A model generated the notes under the pieces. That model saw only the letters and a list, made by a program, of their open reading frames with translations. It was not told where the DNA came from and searched no databases. Shown here piece after piece: positions 1 to 5,234 of a stretch of 11,982 nucleotides of DNA (the stretch's first letter is position 1; the number at the start of each line of letters is the position of its first letter). Source of the DNA: JAVVHH01 sp050954595 (GTDB taxonomy: Bacteria > Pseudomonadota > Alphaproteobacteria > Acetobacterales > Acetobacteraceae). The translations under genes were made by a program, and so were the position numbers. Where the stretch lies: positions 1-11,982 of the forward strand of contig JBPBQE010000373.1 in the NCBI GenBank assembly GCA_050954595.1. The letters are read 5' to 3'.

Positions 1-35
1 AACGGTCACTCTGCCCCGAACAACACCCGACCGTT
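1..35. repeat. Inverted repeat at the window edge
   Basis: The arms AACGGTC (1-7) and GACCGTT (29-35) are perfect reverse complements around a 21-base loop. The repeat may continue to the left of the window. No T-run follows, so it is a poor match to an intrinsic terminator. It could be the end of an upstream transcript or chance. No gene is visible in bases 1-98. Confidence 0.25.
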
Positions 36-72
36 AATGTCGTCCTAAGAAATCCGCTGTAAAACGGCACCA

Positions 73-85
73 CCCGATCATCGGG
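73..85. promoter_or_regulatory. Palindrome in the leader of the small secreted protein
   Basis: CCCGAT-C-ATCGGG is a perfect 6+6 dyad with one central base. It lies two bases before the AGAGGA ribosome-binding site (87-92) of the gene at 99. Its position would suit a repressor operator or a small structure that blocks ribosome access. A weak -10-like TGTAAA lies at 58-63 without a clear -35. The dyad is seen; any regulatory role is inferred. Confidence 0.3.
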
Positions 86-98
86 CAGAGGACGACCC

Positions 99-263
99 AT
101 GAAGATTGCACGCACGATGTTTGCCGTAGGCTGGGCAGTCGCCTGCATCGGTTTCACCACCGCCGCCAGCGCGCAGCCCTACCGCGGCTACGGCCACGGC
201 TACCATCACAACTCCTGCCACATGGAATGGCACCACCATCACCGGGTCCGCGTCTGCCGCTGA
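99..263 (+). CDS. Small secreted His-rich protein, function unknown
   Basis: This encodes 54 residues. The start ATG has an AGAGGA ribosome-binding site six bases upstream. Residues 1-25 form a classical signal peptide: positively charged MKIAR, a hydrophobic core, then AASA before the likely cleavage site. The mature part is about 29 residues and contains 8 His (including an HHHH run), 2 Cys, several Tyr/Gly and a basic end, RVRVCR. I know short periplasmic proteins of this kind from alphaproteobacteria, but none with a firm function. The His and Cys content suggests metal binding, and the two Cys could form a disulphide; both are inferences. A strong hairpin begins five bases after the stop, so the gene is probably monocistronic. 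It is too short for most gene finders. Confidence 0.7.
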   Translation: MKIARTMFAVGWAVACIGFTTAASAQPYRGYGHGYHHNSCHMEWHHHHRVRVCR

Positions 264-268
264 AGCCC

Positions 269-297
269 GGTGGGCGGCACCTCTCGTGCCGCCCACC
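269..297 (+). terminator. Perfect 12-bp hairpin after the small secreted protein
   Basis: GGTGGGCGGCAC (269-280) and GTGCCGCCCACC (286-297) pair perfectly around the loop CTCTC. The stem starts five bases after the stop codon of the 99-263 gene. There is no U-tract, so it resembles the U-poor hairpins of GC-rich bacteria that stabilise 3' ends or terminate weakly. It also argues against starting the next gene at the GTG inside it (270). Confidence 0.65.
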
Positions 298-306
298 ACA
301 TCACGC

Positions 307-341
307 TTGACTCTCTGACAGACAAATATTCCTATCTGCTC
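307..341 (+). promoter_or_regulatory. Possible promoter for a leaderless transcript
   Basis: TTGACT (307-312) is a good -35 match and is followed by the AT-rich stretch 322-335, which contains TATT and TCCTAT. The -10 is not well defined: TCCTAT at 330-335 gives a 17-base spacer. Transcription from it would start at or near the ATG at 342. No ribosome-binding site precedes that ATG, so a leaderless mRNA is possible. Confidence 0.25.
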
Positions 342-1046
342 ATGGATCTCGACCTCCACAACCCCACCCTCCAAGCCGACCGCGCCGCGTTGGAAGAACT
401 CCGCGATCTCGGCATGGAGATGGCCCGCTACTGCATCAACCGCGCCAAGGCCGACGCCGAGGACGGCAACGACGTCGACCGCACCCCCGCCTTCGAGCGC
501 GTCAGCCGCGGCGTCCGCCGCGCGGTCTTCCTCCTCCAACACATCGCCACCCTCTGCGCCAAGGCCGAGGCTGACCTCGCCCGCACCCAACGCGACGGGG
601 TCCGCGCCCGCCAGCAGATCATCCGCGACGTCGAGGACGCCACCGTCAGCCGTCCCAAGCCCGAGCGCGACGCCCTCGTCGCCGAACTGTACGAACGCCT
701 CGACGCTCCTGAATTCGACAGGGACCTCGCCGGCATGACCGTCGCCCAGGCCAGCGAACTCATCCGCCGCGACTTCGGCCTCGGCCAGATCTTCACCCAC
801 CAGCGCCGCACCCCCGCCGACGTCGAGACACTCGCCGCCCGCGCCCGCCACTCCGCCCACGCCGCCGCCCTGCCGGATCACCCCGAAGCCGCCCTGGTCG
901 CCCGTCTTGCGCCACGAAGCCGACCTCCGACGACAAACCTGAGCCCCGTCTCTCGTAGGGTGGGCGTCAGCCCACCATCACCCGCCGTCACTCAACCACG
1001 TCAGTGCGAGAAGCACCGCGACCCGGCACTCCAGCGTAGCCCGTAG
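342..1046 (+). CDS. Unrecognised protein with repeat-derived C-terminal tail
   Basis: This encodes 234 residues from the ATG at 342. An in-frame GTG at 270 would give 258 residues but lies inside a perfect hairpin, so I reject it. Residues 1 to about 175 look like a real, mostly helical, charged protein (MARYCINRAKADAEDGNDVDRTPAFERVSRGVRRAVFLL region) with no signal peptide or membrane segment. Similar unnamed proteins, as I recall, occur in Acetobacteraceae; I cannot assign a function. The last 45 or so residues are Pro/Arg/Ser-rich and are read from DNA carrying two short interspersed repeats, so the original stop has probably been lost and the tail is not conserved. The gene is convergent with the glutathione S-transferase gene. 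Confidence 0.6.
   Translation: MDLDLHNPTLQADRAALEELRDLGMEMARYCINRAKADAEDGNDVDRTPAFERVSRGVRRAVFLLQHIATLCAKAEADLARTQRDGVRARQQIIRDVEDATVSRPKPERDALVAELYERLDAPEFDRDLAGMTVAQASELIRRDFGLGQIFTHQRRTPADVETLAARARHSAHAAALPDHPEAALVARLAPRSRPPTTNLSPVSRRVGVSPPSPAVTQPRQCEKHRDPALQRSP
955..976. repeat. Short interspersed palindromic repeat
   Basis: GTAGGGTGGGCGTCAGCCCACC contains the perfect stem GGTGGGC (959-965) / GCCCACC (970-976) with loop GTCA. The GTAGGGTGGGC...GCCCACC pattern is one I recognise as a common extragenic repeat in many proteobacterial genomes. Here it lies inside the reading frame of the 342-1046 gene, near its 3' end. Confidence 0.5.
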
Positions 1047-1076
1047 TCGCATCGCGAACACGGGACGAACACGGGC
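1035..1076. repeat. Degenerate REP-like unit with a direct repeat
   Basis: The segment starts GTAGCCCGTAG and ends ACACGGGC. GCCCGT (1039-1044) pairs with ACGGGC (1071-1076). Inside is a tandem CGAACACGGG twice, one base apart. The shape recalls GTAGCCCGGATG...CATCCGGG extragenic repeats, but decayed. It spans the stop of the plus-strand gene and lies between two convergent genes, where such elements often sit. Confidence 0.35.
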
Positions 1077-1092
1077 GCCGCTTACCCCACGC

Positions 1093-1734
1093 TCAGCTCA
1101 ACAGCAGCGCCATCCCCGGATCGCCCTTCGCCATCGCGCGCCCGTAAGCCGGGCGTGCGGCGATGCGCTGGAGATAGGCGCGGATATTCGGATAGGGCGC
1201 GAGGTCAACCGGCTGGAAGTAGCGCATCGTCGTCAGCGAAAACACGGTCATGATGTCAGCGGCGCTGAAATCCTCCCCGGCGAGATACGGTACCTCGCCG
1301 AGGCGCCGCTCGATCAGGCCGAACGCGCGCCCGAGCCGGTCCTGCGCATTCAGCAGCACCTTGTTGTCCGCCGGCGGGTCGAGCCGACTGATCACCATGC
1401 GGCGGCCCAGGGCGGGCTGCAACGTCCCGTTCGCGAAGTGGAACCAGTAAAGATAGGGCGCAAAGCCCGGCTCGTCCGGCCCGGCGACCAAGCGGCCCCG
1501 TCCATATTTGAGGAGGATATACTCGGCGATGGCGGCGGACTCGGCGAGGAACACGTCGCCATCCTCGAGCAGCGGCGCGGCGCCGATCGGATGCTTGGCC
1601 CGCAACTCGGGCGGCGAGAACACGGTCACCGCGTCGCGCGCGTAGGTCTTCAGCGTGTAGGGCAGGTCCAGCTCCTCGCAGAGCCAGACGATGCGTTCGG
1701 ACTGCGACTTGCCGAGGTGATGGACGGTCAGCAT
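1093..1734 (-). CDS. Glutathione S-transferase family protein
   Basis: This is a cytosolic enzyme of 213 residues, the usual family length. It would conjugate glutathione to electrophiles or use it as a reductant; the substrate cannot be read from the sequence. The N-terminal thioredoxin-like domain spans about residues 1-79: a beta strand and HHLGKSQS with candidate catalytic Ser10/Ser12, the cis-Pro segment IGAAPLLEDG (Pro54), and the ESAAI motif (Glu65-Ser66) that binds the gamma-glutamyl group. The helical C-terminal domain spans about 86-205, with the DFSAADIMT region typical of the family. The start is an ATG with an AAGGGAG ribosome-binding site six bases upstream. Only 43 bases separate it from the divergent ureF, so the two must share promoter space. 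Confidence 0.92.
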   Translation of the reverse strand: MLTVHHLGKSQSERIVWLCEELDLPYTLKTYARDAVTVFSPPELRAKHPIGAAPLLEDGDVFLAESAAIAEYILLKYGRGRLVAGPDEPGFAPYLYWFHFANGTLQPALGRRMVISRLDPPADNKVLLNAQDRLGRAFGLIERRLGEVPYLAGEDFSAADIMTVFSLTTMRYFQPVDLAPYPNIRAYLQRIAARPAYGRAMAKGDPGMALLLS

Positions 1735-1777
1735 GCGGGGCTCCCTTTTGGGTTCATTCGGCTATGTTGGTCGGACA

Positions 1778-2413
1778 ATGTCCAGCCTCGCGCTCCTGCT
1801 CACCTGGCTCTCGCCCGCCTTTCCGATCGGCAGCTTCGCCTACAGCCACGGGCTCGAATGGGCGGTCGAGGCTGGCGACGTCACCGATGAGACGACGCTC
1901 GGCGCCTGGATCGCCGACGTGCTCGCCCATGGCGGCGGCCGCAGCGACGTCATCTTCCTGCGCCATGCCCACCGCGCCGACCCGGCCGGGCTGCACGAAC
2001 TCGCCGAGCTGGCCGAAGCGGCGCAGCCATGCCGCGAGCGGCGAGACGAGACGATCGGGCAGGGCACGGCCTTCGCCCTGGCCGGCCTGGTCTGGGGCGG
2101 CATCCCGCTCGAGCGGGTCGCTTATCCCGTCGCATTCGGCGCACTGGCGGCGGCCAACGGCGTCGCGGAGGACGCAGCGGCCCTCGGCTTCCTGCATGCC
2201 TTCGCGGCCAATCTCGTCAGCGCCGCCGTGCGCCTGGTGCCGCTCGGGCAGACCGCCGGGCTGCGCACGATCGCCACGCTGGAACCGCTGATCGCCACCG
2301 TGGCGGATGGCACGCGGGTGGCGGGGCTCGACGAGATCGGCGGGGCGTGCTTTCGCTCGGACATCGCCGCAATGCGGCACGAAACCCAATACACGAGGCT
2401 GTTCCGCACATGA
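1778..2413 (+). CDS. ureF: Urease accessory protein UreF
   Basis: UreF joins UreD and UreG on apo-urease and gates GTP-dependent nickel delivery to the active site in the cytoplasm. I chose the ATG at 1778, which gives 211 residues beginning MSSLALLLTWLSPAFPIGSF; the earlier in-frame ATG at 1733 adds residues unlike the family and overlaps the divergent gene. The signature LSPAFPIGSFAYSHGLE is at residues 11-27, and the conserved end RHETQYTRLFR, which contacts UreG in known complexes, is intact. The stop overlaps the ureG start (ATGA). No ureD, ureE or ureABC lies upstream: the neighbour is a divergent glutathione S-transferase gene. Confidence 0.95.
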   Translation: MSSLALLLTWLSPAFPIGSFAYSHGLEWAVEAGDVTDETTLGAWIADVLAHGGGRSDVIFLRHAHRADPAGLHELAELAEAAQPCRERRDETIGQGTAFALAGLVWGGIPLERVAYPVAFGALAAANGVAEDAAALGFLHAFAANLVSAAVRLVPLGQTAGLRTIATLEPLIATVADGTRVAGLDEIGGACFRSDIAAMRHETQYTRLFRT

Positions 2414-3024
2414 TCTCAGCAAACGGCCCCCTCCGCGTCGGCATCGGCGGCCCCGTCGGCACCGGCAAGACGGCGCTGATGGACGCGCTCTGCAAGCGCT
2501 TCTCGCCGCACTTCGACATCGCGGCCATCACCAACGACATCTATACCAAGGAGGACGCCGAGTTCCTCACCCGCGCCGGCTCCCTGCCGCCGGAGCGGAT
2601 CATGGGCATCGAGACCGGCGGCTGCCCGCACACGGCGATCCGCGAGGACGCCAGCATCAACCTGGCCGGCGTCGCCGAGATGCGCCGCCGCTTCCCCGCG
2701 CTCGACGTGATCCTGATCGAGAGCGGCGGCGACAACCTGGCCGCGACCTTCAGCCCCGAGCTGGCCGACCTGACGATCTACGTCATCGACGTCTCGGCCG
2801 GCGACAAGATCCCGCGCAAAGGCGGCCCCGGCATCACCCGCAGCGACCTGCTGGTGATCAACAAGATCGATCTCGCCCCCTACGTCGGCGCCAGCCTCGA
2901 AGTGATGGACCGCGACAGCAAGCGCATGCGCGGCGAGCGGCCTTTCGTGTTCACCAACATCCGCGCCGGCCAGGGCGTCGAGGAAGTGGCACAGTTCATC
3001 GAGCGGAGCGGCGGCCTGAGCTGA
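2410..3024 (+). CDS. ureG: Urease accessory GTPase UreG
   Basis: This SIMIBI-class GTPase binds nickel and drives urease maturation with UreF and UreD. It has 204 residues, close to the usual 205. Visible motifs are the P-loop GPVGTGKT (14-21), the metal-binding Cys-Pro-His at 72-74, ESGGDNL (104-110) and the guanine-specificity NKID (151-154). All key residues are present, so it looks functional. The start overlaps the ureF stop by four bases, indicating translational coupling, and its own stop overlaps the next reading frame by four bases. No His-rich N-terminus is present, so nickel storage would need UreE or another carrier. Confidence 0.97.
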   Translation: MISANGPLRVGIGGPVGTGKTALMDALCKRFSPHFDIAAITNDIYTKEDAEFLTRAGSLPPERIMGIETGGCPHTAIREDASINLAGVAEMRRRFPALDVILIESGGDNLAATFSPELADLTIYVIDVSAGDKIPRKGGPGITRSDLLVINKIDLAPYVGASLEVMDRDSKRMRGERPFVFTNIRAGQGVEEVAQFIERSGGLS

Positions 3025-3365
3025 TCTACCCCGTCACCCCGGACGGCCGCTACTTCGTGGTGCGCGGCCGCCTCTGGCGCTGCACCAATCCGGCGCTCGA
3101 TCCGGAGACCCGGAGCGCCTTGACCCACGAGCTGATGTCCGCCCGCCGCGCCAAGCAGACCGCCATGCGCGCCGATGACCCGGCCGCCCGCGAAGCCGCC
3201 CGCCAGCGCGTGGACGCCGCCAAGATCACGCTGGGAGAGCGGGGCCCGGTCTGGTGGGACGATGGAACGCCGGACCTGAACCGACGGATGGCGCACCTGA
3301 CGGTATATGCAGCCTGGTTCGAGGCGATCGCAGCGGAACCGGCCGAGGGTCAGCGCGGCGCGTAG
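3021..3365 (+). CDS. Conserved hypothetical protein coupled to ureG
   Basis: About 114 residues beginning IYPVTPDGRYFVVRGRLWRCTNP. I recognise this as a widespread proteobacterial family of unknown function, with the PDGRYFVVRGRLWR start and the ALGERGPVWWDDGTPDLNRRM-like centre; it is soluble, basic and probably helical in the middle. The family start lies right at the ureG stop, but no ATG, GTG or TTG is available there. The best candidate is the CTG at 3021, forming a CTGA overlap with ureG like the ATGA before it. The next canonical starts, GTG at 3057 and 3060, would remove the conserved PDGRYF segment. Its product may be made by re-initiation after ureG. The 3' end overlaps a minus-strand remnant by 16 bases. 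Confidence 0.75.
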   Translation: MIYPVTPDGRYFVVRGRLWRCTNPALDPETRSALTHELMSARRAKQTAMRADDPAAREAARQRVDAAKITLGERGPVWWDDGTPDLNRRMAHLTVYAAWFEAIAAEPAEGQRGA

Positions 3366-3547
3366 AACGCAATACCCTCGGACGTGAGGTCCGGGCGCGA
3401 CTGCATGGTGGTAGCGGCTTCGGAGGCGCTGGCCGTGTAGAAATGGGTGCCCAGGCGGGTGTCGAAGAAGCAATAGACGGGGGTATCGCCGGGTTGGGCC
3501 GACGTTGGCGAGTTGGCCGGATGACGGTGGCGTGAAGCGGAGCGTCG
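3350..3547 (-). pseudogene. C-terminal remnant of a DUF5648-repeat protein
   Basis: Reading the minus strand gives an open frame of 65 codons with no start codon. It ends in one well-preserved repeat: GDTPVYCFFDTRLGTHFYTA, then SASEAATTMQSRPDL and TSEGIAFYAPR before the stop. PVYxFFDTxxGTHFYTASxxE...RPDLxxEGIxFYAP is the pattern I know as the DUF5648 repeat, found at the C-termini of secreted or cell-surface proteins of alphaproteobacteria. A stop at 3548-3550 closes the frame upstream, and I see no further repeat between there and 3615. The rest of the gene has been deleted. It overlaps the end of the plus-strand gene by 16 bases. Confidence 0.65.
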
Positions 3548-3615
3548 TCACGTGTCGAGATCCCTTCTCTGTCCGCTATCCTGACCTGGCGGTTTCGGAT
3601 TGGGCGACCTGCTCT

Positions 3616-4932
3616 CTATGACGAGGAAGAAAGGCGTTCGGCGCCGATGAGCGCCAGGCCTTCGGCGACCGAGACGAACTCGCCACCACCGGACAGGCGC
3701 TCGGCGCCGAAGCGATCGGCGAACAGTTCCCGGACGGCGGGCACGAAAGCGGTGCCGCCGGTGAGGAAAACCCGGTCGATGCCGGCGGCCGTCACGCCTG
3801 CGTCGACCAGCGCATCATCGACCGCTTTGCCGAGACGGGCGAGATCGGGCGCGATCCATCCCTCGAACTCGGCACGGCCGACCACGCGCTCAATGACGAA
3901 GCGCTCATGCTCGAACCGCAGCGTCGCCTCGTCCGCCGAGGACAGCGCGGCTTTGACGTCCGAGACGGCACGATACAACGCGTAACCCTGCTCGTCCTCG
4001 ATGAGCGCGCGCAAGGCGTCGAGCCGGTCCGGATGCTCGGCGGTGCGGCGAACGTCCTCGATGTCGCGCATCATCCGCGGTGTCCGCATCATCGAAAGCC
4101 TGTGCCACCGGGCAAAGGCGGAATACCATTCGGCGGGGACCGGGAGCGTATTGCCCCAGGGTTTATAGCTGGTGCCCTTGCCGAGCAGGGGGGCGACGAC
4201 CTGATCCATGATGCGGGCGTCGAACGCGTCGCCGGCGATGCCGACACCGGCGCGGCCCATCGGAACCAGGCTTGCCTGCCCAGCGTCGCCAGGGGTGAAG
4301 CGGAGGACGGAGAAGTCGCTGGTGCCGCCGCCGAAATCGCCGATCAACACGGTCGAGGGGGCGTCGAGCGTGCGGGTGAAGCGGTAGCCGGCCCCCTCCG
4401 GTTCGAGCGCGACGCCGATATCGTGCAGGCCGGCATCGGCAAAGGCGGCCCGGAGGCGGCGTTCGCCCAAAGCGTCGTCGGCATTCTCCCCGGCAAAGCG
4501 GACGGGGCGCCCGGCGACGACGCGCAGATCAGCCGGATTGAGTGCTGCGGCGGCAAGCAACTCGCGGAGGAACAGCCCGATCAGCTGTTCGAGGCTCCAG
4601 ATGCGGCCGAACAGGTTGGTCGAGGTGAAGCTCGGGCTGGCGAGGTAGGTCTTGGGCGACATCACCAGCCGGCTTTCCAGCGGATCGTCCAGATAGGCCG
4701 AGATGGCGGCCGGACCGGCGGCCCGATGATCGCTGAGGCGGCCATTGCTGACGGTTTGCGAGAAGCATAGCACGCTGCGGAAGACGTCGTGCGCAGTGTC
4801 GCCGACCTGGAAACGCACGGTGTGGGAGGCGCCGGTAGTCGGATCGATAGCGGCCACGACGCTGTTGGTCGTGCCGAAATCGATCCCGAGCACCAAGCTC
4901 GGCTGAATTACTCGATTGCGGTCTGACGCCAT
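3616..4932 (-). CDS. Hsp70-family ATPase lacking the substrate-binding domain (YegD-like)
   Basis: This 438-residue cytosolic protein is essentially one actin/Hsp70 nucleotide-binding domain. Motifs: phosphate-1 GIDFGTTNS (16-24), a lysine in the usual catalytic area (MSPKTYL, Lys94), phosphate-2 IGDFGGGTSDF (197-207) and the adenosine motif FLTGGTAFVPAV (389-400). DnaK is about 640 residues; here the beta-sandwich and lid are absent, as in E. coli YegD (about 450). The client and partner proteins of this group are unknown, so chaperone activity should not be assumed. The start ATG has GGAAG seven bases upstream. A likely promoter lies just before it. It is divergent from a 67-residue unknown gene. 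Confidence 0.9.
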   Translation of the reverse strand: MASDRNRVIQPSLVLGIDFGTTNSVVAAIDPTTGASHTVRFQVGDTAHDVFRSVLCFSQTVSNGRLSDHRAAGPAAISAYLDDPLESRLVMSPKTYLASPSFTSTNLFGRIWSLEQLIGLFLRELLAAAALNPADLRVVAGRPVRFAGENADDALGERRLRAAFADAGLHDIGVALEPEGAGYRFTRTLDAPSTVLIGDFGGGTSDFSVLRFTPGDAGQASLVPMGRAGVGIAGDAFDARIMDQVVAPLLGKGTSYKPWGNTLPVPAEWYSAFARWHRLSMMRTPRMMRDIEDVRRTAEHPDRLDALRALIEDEQGYALYRAVSDVKAALSSADEATLRFEHERFVIERVVGRAEFEGWIAPDLARLGKAVDDALVDAGVTAAGIDRVFLTGGTAFVPAVRELFADRFGAERLSGGGEFVSVAEGLALIGAERLSSSS

Positions 4933-4957
4933 CGGTTTGCTTCCGCGGTGGGCCGGG

Positions 4958-4987
4958 CGTTTAGGCTTACGGCGTGTCCGCCGTCAA
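4958..4987 (-). promoter_or_regulatory. Likely sigma-70 promoter of the Hsp70-like gene
   Basis: On the minus strand TTGACG (4982-4987) is a five-of-six -35 match. TAAACG (4958-4963) follows after 18 bases as a weak -10; CTAAAC at 17 bases is the alternative. Transcription would begin roughly 20 bases before the ATG at 4932. The same bases hold a nested dyad, CGTTT (4958-4962) / AAACG (4986-4990) around ACGGC (4969-4973) / GCCGT (4980-4984), so a regulator could bind over the promoter. This dyad is short and may be chance. Confidence 0.35.
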
Positions 4988-5026
4988 ACGTCTATGGTGT
5001 CGAGCGAAGGGGAGAATGTGTGGCGT

Positions 5027-5230
5027 ATGGCGAAAGTTAAGGAATTGACGGAGTTCGAACGCGGTTTTCAGGCCGGGATTTTGGCGGCGCGGCATTGGCA
5101 CGAGGCGCAGTCGATGCAGGCGCTGGTGCAGTCGCGGCGCACGCGATTTCCGAAAAATCTCGAGCGCGAGGCGGAGGTGCACAAGCGAAGTGCCGAGATG
5201 ATGGACACCCTCTCGCCGGAGGATGTGTAG
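5027..5230 (+). CDS. Small hypothetical protein
   Basis: 67 residues beginning MAKVKELTEFERGFQAGILAARHWHEAQ; soluble, highly charged and predicted mostly helical, with no Cys and no signal peptide. I do not recognise a named family. The AAGGGGAG sequence (5007-5014) fits as ribosome-binding site, 12 bases before the chosen ATG. An in-frame GTG at 5018 is closer (three bases) and would add three residues, so the start is uncertain. The gene is divergent from the Hsp70-like gene and ends four bases before the convergent GGDEF-EAL gene. A functional link to the Hsp70-like protein is possible only by position. Confidence 0.6.
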   Translation: MAKVKELTEFERGFQAGILAARHWHEAQSMQALVQSRRTRFPKNLEREAEVHKRSAEMMDTLSPEDV

Positions 5231-5234
5231 CCAA

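Noticed and set aside
270..341. GTG at 270 as the start of the 342-1046 gene
   Set aside because: It lies within a perfect 12-bp hairpin, and the added 24 residues are just the hairpin and spacer translated.
78..881. Long open minus-strand frame of 267 codons opposite the first two genes
   Set aside because: Its Gly/Val/Ala/Glu/Asp-rich composition is the typical shadow of a GC-rich gene on the other strand. It overlaps the whole His-rich peptide gene and has no family features.
1733..1777. Upstream ATG for ureF
   Set aside because: It would add 15 residues unlike UreF and overlap the start of the divergent glutathione S-transferase. MSSLALLLTWLSPAFPIGSF fits the family start.
2307..3020. 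Plus-strand frame joining the ureG-overlapping region to the 3021-3365 gene as one long protein
   Set aside because: The upstream part is an Arg/Pro-rich out-of-frame reading of ureG. Only the part after 3021 looks like a protein.
3907..4770. Long plus-strand frame (287 codons) opposite the Hsp70-like gene
   Set aside because: It is the antisense shadow of a motif-verified gene, with shadow-like Gly/Ala/Glu/Arg composition.
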